Source: Piromyces finnis (lineage: Eukaryota; Neocallimastigomycota; Neocallimastigomycetes; Neocallimastigales; Neocallimastigaceae). Taken from it: 34,954 nucleotides of DNA. Below the pieces are notes generated by a model. The model worked only from the letters and a program-made list of their open reading frames with translations, searched no databases and was not told the DNA's origin. The DNA lies in assembly GCA_002104945.1 (NCBI GenBank), contig MCFH01000126.1, positions 1-34,954 of the forward strand, read 5' to 3'. Positions 23,941 through 34,954 of this stretch are shown in pieces. Position 1 is the first letter of the stretch; each line of letters starts with the position of its first letter. Both the position numbers and the translations under genes were made by a program.

Positions 23941-25029
23941 TTAAAAAACTATAAAATTAGAATTGTCTTTAGTAAATGAATAAAGAGTTCCATCTAAATT
24001 TCTTTTTACTAATAATAAATGAGGTTTATTAATGTTATCCGGATATATTATTTCCAATGACACTTTACAAGGGTAATAAATTTCATTTTCCCATACACCA
24101 TAAACTATGAATTTTTCATTATTTTCATGCAATACATTGTAATGAAAAGCGGATACGTTTTAATCATTTTACATAGAAATGAAAATGATGGCAGGGTAAT
24201 GTGAAATTCTTCTGCATCCTTTATTATTGGTATTTTAGGTATTACTTCTGAATAATTGGAACTCAATAGATAAAATTTTTCATTTTTATATTCTTTTTCT
24301 GCTATTAAAATAGTAGTTGTTGCTGTATCATTATCTAAGACGTATTGCTTAATGCATTTATTTAGTTTGGTACTACCTGTAATAAAAATAGAATTTTTTT
24401 ATTCATAGAAAATATAGCCTGTTAAAGTCCATCATTAAAATTAAACCAATTATCTTTTGGGCCTACCACAAATTCAAATCGATAATTAGGAAATTTATAT
24501 AATTTAGAAGTGTTTAATATAACTATTAAAAAGAGAATGAAAGGATTAAAATTGAAAACGTGGTTAAAAACGCAATACGGATATACATTAATATCATTAA
24601 CAATAGAAAAAGAAACTATGTTAACATCATTTGAACTGTAATTTTTATTTAGTATTTTTAATTGGTTGTGATGAAGTAAGTCATTTATTTTATCCAAGTC
24701 TTTTTGACTTGAATCCTAATGTATATTTCTCATTTAGGACTGTGGTAAATTTACTAGATATTTCCGGGATTTCGAAATATATACGATATAAATGCAATAA
24801 CTAAAAGCATATAGAATATAAATAAATTTAAAGGGAATTGACTTTTACAATGTTCGTTTAGTTCATGGATTATTTTAAAGTAGGCAACTTCACTTTTTTC
24901 CTTATACTTTCTTATGACTTTAACACATTTAGGTATTACGTTATTATCCTTATATTTTTTATTTGTTGAAAGAATAATTTTATATCCCGAATTTTCCGAA
25001 GCTCTATAGTTATTGTTATTCCATTGAAT
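23941..25029 (-). pseudogene. Decayed minus-strand gene, open at its 5' end
   Basis: Coding-like pieces line up on the minus strand in different frames. From 25029 down to 24757 there are 91 open codons without ATG (NNNNYRASENSGYKIILSTN, then FPLNLFIFYMLLVIAFISYIF, a likely membrane segment). Next come FTTVLNEKYTLGF, a frame at 24697-24422 (KINDLLHHNQLKILNKNYSS ... FEFVVGPKDNWFNFNDGL, with a second hydrophobic stretch), a piece reading LNKCIKQYVLDNDTATTTIL, and a last frame 24132-23941 (EKFIVYGVWENEIYYPCKVS ... FIVF, then stop). At least four shifts or stops separate them; a tttttattacag at ~24380 could alternatively be an intron 3' end. I do not recognise the family. The 5' end abuts the next, opposite gene with no promoter space. 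Confidence 0.55.
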
Positions 25030-26178
25030 TTACGGAATATTATTAAAATAACAAAATATATAGGTCTTGATGAAGCCAGTAGTGAAATCTACATATTTAA
25101 CGGAGAACCAGATCCTTCAAATTTCAACGGCGAACATTTAGACGAATCAGATTTTTTTATTCCTTTATGGAAAAAAGCAAAAGTTGCAAATGGAAATAAC
25201 ATAAATGATTATCAAGCCATTAGCGTTATTGAAAATGAATACGTTAAAAGTAGTACTGGAGAAAATATGTATATGAAAGCAGTAGGAAGAATGGGAATTA
25301 ACAATATACCCTTTAATAATGAAGTAATTGACACTGATAGTAACAAAGTGTATAATGATTTAAGCAGTTTAAGTAATAATGGACCCGGCTTAATAACTAC
25401 AAAAATAAAGAGTAATATTGAATTTTTCGATAAATATAATAAATCGGATTTAAAAAAAAGTGATTTTAATATTGTAACAGTCAATGATATAAATTCAAAA
25501 ATTATTGATTTGAATGATAAACTAGATGAAAATCTTCGTAAACTTAAAGACATAAATAATGATAATAAATTGAGTGATAAAGAAAAAAAGGAAAGAAGAA
25601 ATAATGTTTTGGAAGAAAAGAAATATTTATTGGAAAAACAAAAAGAATTTAATGACATTTTAAATGATTTACAAAAAAATTATAATACAAAGGATAATTT
25701 TTATCTTGATTTTGAATATGGTAAAAATATTAAAACTATTAAAGAAGACGTTGAAATGTTAGATGAAGGTATCGACAAATATGGTATTGAAAGTTATAAG
25801 CTAAATGATAAAAACGAAAGCAACAATAGTAATATTGAAAAGTACTTTGTTTTGGATATCAAAGAAGAAGCAGATTTCAAAAATAAAAAGAATTATGTTT
25901 TAAATTATTTAGTTAGCGGTGATGGAAAAAAATATGTATCAGTTGATAATAATTATTTTTATAATGCCAGAGTTAGCAACTTTAATCATAATTACTTTGA
26001 ATCGATTGATAGTCTTAATCCACAAGATCCATTCACAGATTATGAAAATACTTCTATTATGAATTCTATTAAAAATTCTGAATTCCAAGATGGTATGACT
26101 ATAGAAAAGTTTAAAGAAAAATTTAGCGATGAACTTCGTTCTAAAGAGACTTTTACAAAATTCAGACTAGTAAGAAAA

Positions 26179-26224
<46 letters not shown>

Positions 26225-29200
26225 TTGATCCTACAAATGAAGTTGAATCACCTACCTTCTCTACCGGTGGAAATAATCAAAACCAAAATATTAATAATGC
26301 TGATTTTTACGAGAGAAATGTGAAATGTATAAAAATTTTAGGATATTTGGTACAAAGATCACGAGAAACAGCAGTATCTGCCGAAGGAAAATTATTAAAA
26401 TTTGATGTACGAAATAATGGTGGGATATTGAGAAAATTAATTAAATCTATAAAAATTCCTTTAGGTATTAAAACCCAAGATCAGTTACCAGTTCATAATG
26501 ATCCATCTAACACCAATAATAACGGTGTTATAAACATATTATATTTGCCACAATCAGATGCATTAGGGAATCATGTTGATGTTGAATCTAATTTCAAAGA
26601 TTCTAAATTTAATAGTCTTAGAAATCACTTACAAAGTAATAATAAAATTGATGATAATTATGGATTCATATTAACACCAACTGAGTATAATTCAATTGAC
26701 GCTTCATATAAAGATTTTTATACGGCAATTACTATTGGTGATATTGAAGATGGAACAGGTAATCTATATACTCCACCAGGAAATGGAGGAAATGGACAAA
26801 AAGGAAAACTAACATTTTATGTTTTCAACAAAGACAAAAATGGTGACAATATAAAAATTAAAAATCCTCTTAAAGCGGATAACCAGCATACCATCAATAA
26901 TCATGTTATTGTTATGGATAAAGTTATTAACATGGCTTCACACTTTACAAATGCCTGCAGTCAAGGAGGGAATTCAGCTGCCGGTACGTCGTCTTCTAGA
27001 GTAATAACAAAAAGAGCCGACAATGTAAGGTGTCCATGTAATAAAGCAAAATATAGCGATTTAAATAAATATAAAAATAAATTCGATAATACCAAGATTG
27101 AAAATATGATTTCTTCTTTAACAAATGATCTCAAGTTACAAGAATATGAAGAAGCCATAAATGAAATTGATAAAAGTGAAAGCGAGTTTATAAAAGCGGC
27201 AGCCGATATGATGGATAGTCAAAACGACAAAATAGATATGGAAGGAAGAATTTCGGGTTCAGGAGAAAACAAAAAATTTATATATAATGATGTCAGTTCA
27301 GAGATTGAAGTTATGATGAAGTTATCAGAGAATATCCTCAACAACATTTCAAATCCAACGGTGATCAAAACACGTTTATGGATATCGAGAATGAATCTTT
27401 TCTATAGCAAAATGAAGAAATATTTAAAAAACTTAAAAAAAATTGCAAAGTATACAAGATCAAAAGAAGACAACGAAAAAATTAATAATGTTGTATTAAT
27501 GAAGAATTCCATATACCAATCTACAAAGGAAAATTTAAATAATGAAGATTTTATCAAACTAAGTAATGGAGGAACCGAAAAGTTTGAAAACTTTTTAAGT
27601 ATAAATGACCAGCAATCAGAATTGGAAATCGAAGCTATTAATAATTACGTTTCTTTTCTGTCATTATTTGATGATAATGATGATGGTAATAGTAATGGAA
27701 ATGGTCAGTCCAACGAAAATGATAATAATAACGATAATGTCGTATCAGCAAATAATGATGGCCTGGCAGTCGAAATGGATGATAATGGAAATTTCGGTAG
27801 TAGTATAGATGTTAAAAGTATTGATGTTAAAGCATCTTCTTATGGAGAAGCTTTAGAATTAATTACAGATAAACTCTTGAATCGCATTGATTATGCTGAT
27901 GATAAAGAAAAAGACAGCATAGCAAGATCTCTTGGGAAAATTTATCGTTCTTTATCTTTACGTTCTATTTCTGATCCTGATCCGGACACCACCGCTACTT
28001 TGAATCATTTATATAGTGCTGTATATGATAAATTAACCAATAGCAATCCGGAATATAAGGAAGAGTTAGAAAAGCCTATGAACAATGAAAAATCAAGTTA
28101 TTTAAGTAAAAGAGAAAAGGCATACACTCAAAAATTAAATTTAGTAAAAGATAAGCCACTTTCATCCATTGAAAATCCTCAAAAAATCAATGAAGTTTTT
28201 CAAACAAACGATGGAAATACATATAACAGGTATAAAAAATTAATGGCGAACTCGCTCAAGTACAAATTAATAGAAGGAATTAAAAATAATTCGCCTGAAA
28301 TTAAAAATTTAGTTTTGAGTAAATTAAACAAACTAGCTGAAATATATAATGAATATAAACAAGAATTAGCATATACTAAAGATTCAAATTTGAACGGTTT
28401 TGAAGGAAAGCTACTAGAGATGGCAGATATATTAGATATATATAATGACGTTTATTCCGTTGCTCTCACAAACGGAGTAATAGAATACACAGAAAAAAGT
28501 AAAATACTTTTACCACTTGAACCTAATGAAAAAATGATAAAATGTTTAAATGTCTTAAAGTATAAAAGACTAGTTAGATTAATGAAATCTTTAAAAATAT
28601 TTGATAAAAACTTACTTCCGCATAATGGTATGGAAAACAAATTCAATGAACCATCTTATGAAAATTTGTCAAACCATGAGAATTCATTATCTCTAAGTGA
28701 TATATTTAAAAATATAGAAAACTTAGATTTGCCATCATCCAGACCTTTGTCCAACCTTGTTATATTTTTGAGTATTTTCAAAGTTTTAGATAATTATTTA
28801 AAAGGTATTGAAGAAAAATACATTACTGATAATGCGGCCAGATTAGTGCAAGTTAATTCAAATGACGTCAATGAAAGTATTAAAAAATCACTCAAAATAA
28901 ATTCGCCATTAGATATGAATCCGGAAGATTTATATTTCTCACAAATGTTATCCACTATATCCGATGATGATGGTGTAAGCAATTTTTCTAACGAGGACAC
29001 TTATAATGAAATAATGGCTGATTCTATTTCATCTGTATTATCTGATTTAAAATCTTTTTCTAATGATGAAAAGTTACTACCAATGGATAATGAAATAAAA
29101 GTAAATGAAGATTCTGGTGAAATTTTGCAAGATACTCTTGTTGAAGGTGAAAATAGTATTAGCAGTGCAATGAATTATGTCAACGAAATGGTAAAAGATA

Positions 29201-29556
29201 TTATGGAATCGGATAATCCACAAGCTAAAGCATTGGTAAATAAAATTAACAAAATATTAAAAAAAGCCATTAAAAAAGCCAAAAAACAATTAATTAGATC
29301 TGTTGGTCATAATTCTGTTTCTGATATTATTAAAGCTTGTGAATATATTAGTTCTTTGGATAAAGTAGCCAGTTCAATTTCATCTAATCAGGGAAACAAA
29401 GAATTTTCTTCAAGTGCTTTTGTCAGTAAAATCGAAGAAATAAGTAATTCTTATAACACTGATATAACCAATAATAAATATAAAAAATTACGTAATAGAA
29501 AAATAGTTAAGCAATTAAGAAAAACTTTAAAAAAATTATTATTTAAAAAACATTAA
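24970..29556 (+). CDS. Large orphan protein, 1510 codons from 25024, no ATG start
   Basis: One uninterrupted frame from the stop at 24967 to the TAA at 29554-29556. No ATG exists before 25267 (Met 82 counted from TTG 25024), yet the codons before it look coding (IGLDEASSEIYIFNGEPDPS), so the true start or an upstream exon is missing. A tctatag at ~25009 could be a splice acceptor. Visible parts: a charged coiled-coil-like segment ~155-222; a poly-Asn run ~386-400; a globular-looking middle; a small CPC motif (VRCPCNK, ~669); a helical Lys/Glu-rich region ~690-870; an Asp/Asn/Gly spacer ~882-915; further helical repeats; and a very basic C-terminus (KKAIKKAKKQLIR ... LRKTLKKLLFKKH). There is no signal peptide in the visible part, no membrane segment, and no dockerin, CBM or enzyme signature. 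The codon pattern is strongly coding and GC is higher than the flanks. I do not recognise a family. Confidence 0.8.
26180..26223. repeat. (AAT)n microsatellite inside the large ORF
   Basis: About fourteen in-frame AAT units encoding a poly-Asn run near residue 390 of the large protein. Being in frame, length changes here would not break the gene. Confidence 0.9.
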
Positions 29557-31052
29557 AAGAAATAGTTAAAAAAAAATTAGAATAATAAAAAAAATAATAT
29601 ATTTTATTTATTAAACTTAAAAATAATAACTAAAAAAAAAAAAAGTTTTAAAAATATTATAGAACAAATTAATAGATGATTTACAATTAAATATATACCT
29701 TAAAAAATAAATTCAGCTATATATTTTATTTATATTTAGACCTTTTTAATAAAAGTATTATCATTATATATAAATTGAATTATAATGAAATACATCTATT
29801 TTTATCCCATCTGACCAATAATTAAAAATAAAAATAGTACTAACTAAAATATAGAAATAAGTAATTATTAGAAAATAAAAAATAAGATACACTAAAATAA
29901 AAATAATACATAATACATATTAATAAAAAAAATATCAATATATTTAAGCTATTTAACTTATTATTTTTTATATGTTATTAATAATAAAATATAATTATAT
30001 TTATTTTTGTTTTAAATTTGTATTTTAAATGTCACTTTTAATATTATAATTATTATTATTTATTTATTGTAATTATAGTTATTATTTTATTTTTTAGTCT
30101 TAATTATCAATATTTTACTCTAAAATACATGGACTTATAGTTAGACATAAAATCTATTATAATATAATATACGTAATATATATAAATATGTATATAGCTA
30201 TTTTGTTATTTGTTATTTAACATTGAGGGTCAAGGTTAATATTTTATCCTATACTATTTTACATTATGGATTAGGTTAATACAAGATAATAAAGGTTTTC
30301 AATCAAAGGAAATGAATTTACACCTAATATCAAATATTTTCCCCATTGCTAATTGCTTGAGATGAGATGATGTATAAAATAGGAAATAGGTATTAGAGGA
30401 TGGAAAGAATACAAAAGAGGAATTTATTTAAAACAATTCTTTTTCCGCTATTTAGATATAGATAGACCGCCAACACCATTATTTTATATATATACGAAAG
30501 AGTTGATTTATATATATTTATTTTAATTTTATAAGTTTTATAAAATAAAATTACAATTATTATTTTAATATAAATAGTTTATCGATTTATTCACTGACTT
30601 TAAATTCATTATTTTACATAGAAAATTCAACTATTTTACTATTTCCATATACATAAAAGATTCATTTTTAAATATATAAATAAATGTTATTAACAAATAT
30701 ATATTAATGATATAGTTATTATATTATTAATATATTATTTGAAAATAATTCTTATAGGTTGATTTTGAACATAATCAATATAATGATATTAAAAAAAATT
30801 TTTTTTTTAAAATAAAACAAAACAACACTTTATAAAAATAAAAGAAAATACAAAAAGGTAAATAATATTTGTTTTTAATATTAATAAATATTTTACGTTA
30901 AATATAAATTATTGCTCAACAACTAATTTAGTTATTTATTTATAAAAAAAAAATATGTGAAAAAAAAAAAAAGATAATAGAAATCGATATCTATATTAAT
31001 ATATTAATATTAAAATTATTATGAATAAAATATCAACAATATACTTTTTAAA
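29557..31052. other. Intergenic region upstream of the third protease gene
   Basis: About 1.5 kb without a supported gene. Most is AT-rich. A patch at ~30210-30480 is less biased and has unusual words (cattgagggtcaaggtt, tagatagaccgccaacacc); it may be a relic element or a distal regulatory region. The last ~100 bases before ATG 31053 contain A-runs (30946-30972) and an A/T leader typical of a fungal promoter. Confidence 0.45.
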
Positions 31053-33068
31053 ATGAAGTATCTATTAAAAATATTGTCTTTGATATGTTTGTTTCTATTT
31101 ACTGTTGAAGTAAAAGGGGATGATAAATTTTATATCATTCAGACTGTTTTTGAAGAAGAAAACACTGATTTCACACGGGAAGAATTTATATTAGATAAAA
31201 TCAACAGTATAACTGGAGTCATTAAAAATAGTATAAACACATACAATAATATTACCTTTGTAAAAAACGAAATAAAAAAATTACTTTCTAATGATTATAC
31301 AGAAGACACCAATCCAAAAAATACTATTGAAAAGAGAGAAGATTATAAAAAATATTCATATAAACCTAATAACTTAATTAATTATATATCAAGTTTAAAA
31401 ACAAGCACCGATGTTTTATATGGTTATCTTAATGAGGTTGTCGCTGAAGAAGTATCCAATATGGAAGGTATTATAAAGTGTATTGAAGATATTGAGTTAG
31501 GTGAAGACATTATTGAATCAGATTTTACAATCTCTTATCTACCAAATGAAAACAAAAACGCAAATGCAGATAAAGTAATAGATACAGAAAACTTTGAAAA
31601 TTACTACGACATTACAAAGATAAAAGAAGAAACCAATTGGAAGGATGTTAGAGTACAAAAAGAAGCGTATAGTCACCTTTCATTAATATCACAATATAAG
31701 TATGACAGTAATAACATCCATTTATACGACAATAATTATTATATAACTGATACTGCTGGTGAAGGAGTTGACATTTTTATTATTGATCGTGGAATAAATA
31801 CAATACATCTTGATTTTACAGAAGACGATGAAAAAAACGAAAATGAACAGATAAAAAGAACTGTAACATGTGATGCTATTATTCAAAATGGAACTATAGA
31901 AATTCTTAATCCTTCTGATAAGAGAACAAAAATTTGCAGTTTAGAAAAGAATGGTAAAATGCCAGTACATGGAACAAGAGTAGCTTCTGTGGCAGCAGGT
32001 TGTCATTTTGGTGTAGCCAAAAAAGCTAATATTCATGCAATTGCTACAGATATGTCTATTGGAAGTTTGTTACTTGCCTTAACCTATTTGAGAGATAATG
32101 CTAAATCAATCAATCCAAACAAAACCGTAGTGAATATGTCCTTTGGAGCTTATGATATTGAAGATTATTCTGTCTTAAATGATTTAATTAATGAATTATC
32201 AAAATTAGGATTTATGTTTGTAGCAAGTGCTGGTAATAATAAAGTTGATGGTTGTACTATACAACATGGTGACTTTCCAAAAATCGGCTATCATATCCCC
32301 TCCTTTTATGAGAATGTAATTAGTGTAGGTGCTATTGGTGATGAAGAGCTTTATCAAGAAGATTATTTTAATGGTCAATCTTCTGATATTTATTCCATTG
32401 CTAGTTTTTCAAATTATGGATATTGTACTGATATATTTGCTCCAGGATACGTCTATGCCGCCTACCATCCTGAGCAATATATAAAAGATTTCAATGAGAA
32501 CAAAGTTTCAAAAGGATTTATGTATGCAATGGGTACTTCCTATTCCGCACCTATAGTAGCTGGAATTGCAGCTTTACTCATTTCAGAAAATAGAGATACT
32601 GTATATAACCAGAAAATCCTTAGGAATGAACTAGTCGAACTTTCTCAAAAAAATGTAATCGTGGATAATTATGTATTTAATAATATTCGGTTAGAAAATA
32701 CTCCAAATAGACTAGTCAATAATGGTAAGAAAAGTGTTTATTCTCGTGATAACATTTACAATGATAATTCATGTGGAATATATGCTGGTAATAGAAAATG
32801 CCCAAAAATACCAAATTCAAGTAAATTAAATTGTTGTTCTATCGATGGTATATGCGGATCTTCTACTAAGTATTGTTTACAAAGAAACGGTTGTCAATCT
32901 GAATTTGGTGAATGTGCTATAACATCCATCCAATATAAAAGTACTACAACTAAATTAACTACCAATGCCAGTACATCATTAACATCAACTAGAACAACAA
33001 CTGTAATCAAAACAATATTTACTCCTATAACAGAAAGTAGTCGTTCCAGTTTTTATCCTGGTTGTTAA
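31053..33068 (+). CDS. Secreted subtilisin-like protease with CBM18, truncated by an insertion
   Basis: S8 proteinase-K-type serine endopeptidase. As written it encodes 671 residues: signal peptide 1-22 (MKYLLKILSLICLFLFTVEVKG), a charged propeptide ~23-195, and catalytic domain ~200-560. Triad: Asp245 (GVDIFIIDRGIN), His306 (PVHGTRVASVAAG) and Ser496 (MGTSYSAPIVAG), with oxyanion Asn395 (VASAGNNK). All look intact, so the domain should be active. One hevein-type chitin-binding domain at 574-621 has eight cysteines (CGIYAGNRKC ... CQSEFGEC). A Thr/Ser-rich linker (~628-662) follows. Codon 663 is split by a retroelement at 33040; the last nine residues (SRSSFYPGC) and the stop belong to the insertion. 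Paralogous to the arm proteases (shared HLSLISQ, SGEG/AGEG-DIFI, KxVYSxDxIY) but with one CBM18 instead of two. Probably acts outside the cell on protein or chitin-associated substrates, which is inference. Confidence 0.9.
   Translation: MKYLLKILSLICLFLFTVEVKGDDKFYIIQTVFEEENTDFTREEFILDKINSITGVIKNSINTYNNITFVKNEIKKLLSNDYTEDTNPKNTIEKREDYKKYSYKPNNLINYISSLKTSTDVLYGYLNEVVAEEVSNMEGIIKCIEDIELGEDIIESDFTISYLPNENKNANADKVIDTENFENYYDITKIKEETNWKDVRVQKEAYSHLSLISQYKYDSNNIHLYDNNYYITDTAGEGVDIFIIDRGINTIHLDFTEDDEKNENEQIKRTVTCDAIIQNGTIEILNPSDKRTKICSLEKNGKMPVHGTRVASVAAGCHFGVAKKANIHAIATDMSIGSLLLALTYLRDNAKSINPNKTVVNMSFGAYDIEDYSVLNDLINELSKLGFMFVASAGNNKVDGCTIQHGDFPKIGYHIPSFYENVISVGAIGDEELYQEDYFNGQSSDIYSIASFSNYGYCTDIFAPGYVYAAYHPEQYIKDFNENKVSKGFMYAMGTSYSAPIVAGIAALLISENRDTVYNQKILRNELVELSQKNVIVDNYVFNNIRLENTPNRLVNNGKKSVYSRDNIYNDNSCGIYAGNRKCPKIPNSSKLNCCSIDGICGSSTKYCLQRNGCQSEFGECAITSIQYKSTTTKLTTNASTSLTSTRTTTVIKTIFTPITESSRSSFYPGC
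33029..33039. repeat. Target-site duplication, left copy
   Basis: The 11 bases aacagaaagta recur at 33672-33682, immediately after the poly(A) tract. The nine bases cagaaagta are unambiguous; the leading As cannot be separated from the tail. The two copies are identical, as expected for a recent retroposition. Confidence 0.9.
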
Positions 33069-33108
33069 GGCGTTTCCTTAGCATATATAAGGCTTCTGGT
33101 TCGACCCC
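33059..33108 (+). promoter_or_regulatory. Internal RNA polymerase III promoter boxes (A and B)
   Basis: The A-box-like tggttgttaagg is at 33059-33070 and the B box ggttcgacccc at 33098-33108; the latter is close to the tRNA consensus GGTTCGANTCC. Spacing is compatible with tRNA-derived SINEs. A functional tRNA is not expected because no cloverleaf with a proper acceptor stem is apparent. Confidence 0.6.
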
Positions 33109-33571
33109 GCAGATGTCAGTGCCTGTGGATTTTCCCACTGGGTTTGCCATGGGTTGGGTTATGATATTCAGGTAAGTATAAATGAACTTTCTAATTTACT
33201 ACTATGATAATAACACTCGTCTAGCCGGCCTGAGAGGGTCTAGTGTACATGGTACATTCCAAATTAGAACTTAATAAGTGGTGACTTAGGCTATGCCAAA
33301 AACACATAATATTCCTTAATCAATTTAAGTGTAAACATTAGGGGGCGGTTGACACGTGATCAAATTGACTATAAGAGGCTTAGCATTGTAGTTGTGAAAT
33401 ATCGTACAACGACATGCATCTAATGTACATGGATTAAGTGAGCGTCGAAGCTGAAGAAACAGTATGACAGACCAGGAGGGTCACAACCACCTAGCAATAG
33501 GAATGAGCCAACGTTTCTCTAAGAACCACCATTGGAGCTAACTCTGATCGATGGGAGAAATGCACTCGGAA

Positions 33572-33682
<111 letters not shown>

Positions 33683-34707
33683 CCCCAACCATCACACCTA
33701 CTTCTACTCCTGCACCTACAAGCACCAGTAGTAATACTAGTATTAATAGTAGTACAAGCGTTGCTAGTATTAGTACTGGTACAGTGGAAAAATCGTATAT
33801 AACTACAGATCATAAACTAGGCTGGTTATATATTACGGACAACTCAAATGAAAAAGAAAGATATTTATGTTTGTCATTAAACAGTAATAATGTATATTCA
33901 AAACCTATTCTAAAGGAATGCTCTTATTCTGATTATAATAAATGGTATGTACCAATGACTAAACCAGGATATTATATCAATTCTTTTGATACTTCACTTT
34001 GTTTAGAATTAAACTCTTTAGACAAGTACTCAGGTGTTAATTCATGTTATGATGTAAGTTCTATACTTCCTGTGCTTAGTACTGGAAAAATTCAAACTAG
34101 TGATGATTATTGTTTTTCAATTTTAATTAAAGGAATTAATTATTTAGGTGGAATGGACTGCAAAAGTATCACTTCGGATTATCAATGGAAATTTTCGGGA
34201 ACTTATAGTAATATTGGTAAAGAAAATTTATTAGAAGATGAAGACTTCGTTGATGTAGATATTACTAATGGAAATTTCAGATCTTCTAATGCAGTTAAAA
34301 GTTGGATTTATAATCAAAAGTTAAAACTATGTCTTTCATGGAATGGTTCAATTCTTTCTAGACCTTTATTAAAAAAATGTACCTATAATGATTTGAATTT
34401 ATGGTATGTTGCAAATGATAAATTAAAGAAAGGTTACTATGTGAACTCATACGATAACTCATTTGTATTTCCGTTACCACAACCAATAATGTAATAATAA
34501 AAAGATGTGATGAAAATTGGTAATGTTTAAAAACAAAAATGGTACAATTCAAAAAAGGACTCTGATAATTCATTATGCTTAGGTATTTTTAATTTTAATG
34601 AAAGCATAGATTATATAAATGAAAAAAATATAAAAATTGTAATGGAAGAATGCTCTAATGAGGACGATCAAAATTGGGTTGTCACCACTACTTTACCTGG
34701 ACAGTAA
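33683..34707 (+). pseudogene. Detached C-terminal part of the protease: Ser/Thr linker plus Cys/Trp repeat module
   Basis: Removing one duplication copy plus the insertion (643 bp) brings this segment into the same frame as the gene at 31053. The first codons (TPTITPTSTPAPTS, then SSNTSINSSTSVAS) continue the linker. Next comes a module with repeated elements spaced like a beta-trefoil lectin: LCLSLNS ... LKECSYSDYNKWYV, SLCLELNS, and LCLSWNGS ... LKKCTYNDLNLWYV. A similar tail ends the arm CBM18 genes, so this is a family domain; ricin-B-type lectin fold is a guess and no toxin domain is present. The frame breaks at ~34464 (one T short before tgtatttcc), passes a stop at 34521, then resumes as WYNSKKDSDNSLCLGIF ... 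QNWVVTTTLPGQ to the TAA at 34705-34707. Without the upstream part it has no own start. Confidence 0.75.
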
Positions 34708-34724
34708 TAAAACAATAATGATCA

Positions 34725-34792
34725 ATAAAGATCAATAATAAAAAGTAATAGAAAATAACATCTTTAAAAATAATTCTATAATAATAATAATA

Positions 34793-34823
<31 letters not shown>

Positions 34824-34887
34824 TCATCATCATCATCATAATAATAATAATAATCATAATAAAAAAAATAAAATTAATAATAAAAAA

Positions 34888-34929
<42 letters not shown>

Positions 34930-34954
34930 TTAATAATAATAATAATAATAATAA
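34725..34954. repeat. AAT/CAT microsatellite at the window end
   Basis: Tandem AAT units with a short (CAT)n block (~34824-34840) run to the last base. Low-complexity sequence like this is a common place for an assembly to stop, so the window end may be a contig end. Confidence 0.85.

Noticed and set aside
25212-25658. Minus-strand open frames under the large ORF (also 26961-27158, 28452-28646, 28794-29000)
   Set aside because: Antisense shadows of a strongly coding plus-strand frame; Ser/Leu/Phe-rich composition mirrors Lys/Asn/Glu codons.
25024-29556. Viral or transposon polyprotein
   Set aside because: I see no polymerase, helicase, integrase, reverse transcriptase or capsid-like motif in the frame.
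33059-33120. A functional tRNA gene
   Set aside because: A and B boxes are present, but no clear acceptor stem or anticodon arm, and it forms the head of a poly(A)-tailed, target-duplicated insertion.
33784-34494. Ricin-type toxin gene
   Set aside because: Only a possible lectin-like repeat pattern is seen; there is no A-chain or other toxic enzymatic domain, and the module belongs to a protease gene.

Overview
The window looks like nuclear DNA of an anaerobic gut fungus (Neocallimastigomycota). The evidence is extreme AT richness between genes, Asn/Lys/Ile-rich proteins with poly-Asn runs, (AAT)n microsatellites, and secreted subtilisin-like (S8) proteases that carry hevein-type chitin-binding (CBM18) modules. 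No bacterial-style operons, rRNA or CRISPR are visible. The organism assignment is inference; another AT-rich eukaryote cannot be excluded.

Layout. (1) 1-20778 is one giant imperfect palindrome: arms 1-~10183 and ~10413-20778 around a ~230 bp centre. Each arm carries the same divergent gene pair: a subtilase with two CBM18 modules, and a broken CBM18 gene with a possible lectin-like tail. Each arm also has a second copy of the protease promoter plus signal-peptide start, a GC-richer remnant at about 6.7-7.1 / 13.6-14.0 kb, and long AT-only stretches. The left-arm genes are shattered by single-base losses. The right-arm copies are closer to intact but still frameshifted. (2) 20779-22467 is non-coding AT-rich DNA. 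(3) 22468-23190 encodes a small single-pass membrane protein with an Asn-rich tail and short Pro-Ser repeats. (4) 23941-25029 holds a decayed minus-strand gene whose open end meets, with no promoter space, the start-less end of a 1510-codon plus-strand ORF (25024-29556) of unknown function. (5) 31053-34707 is a third, paralogous secreted subtilase-CBM18 gene. It is interrupted in its Thr/Ser-rich linker by a ~630 bp tRNA-headed SINE-like retroelement with a ~97-nt poly(A) tail and a 9-11 bp target-site duplication. The original C-terminal module resumes in frame after the insertion. (6) The window ends in AAT/CAT microsatellite.

Working together: the three protease loci and the CBM18 genes look like one expanding family of secreted, chitin-associated proteases undergoing duplication, palindrome formation and decay. 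The most striking signals are the palindrome (real chromosomal structure or fold-back assembly product), the fresh SINE insertion inside a protease gene, and the two start-less coding regions abutting at ~25.02 kb.
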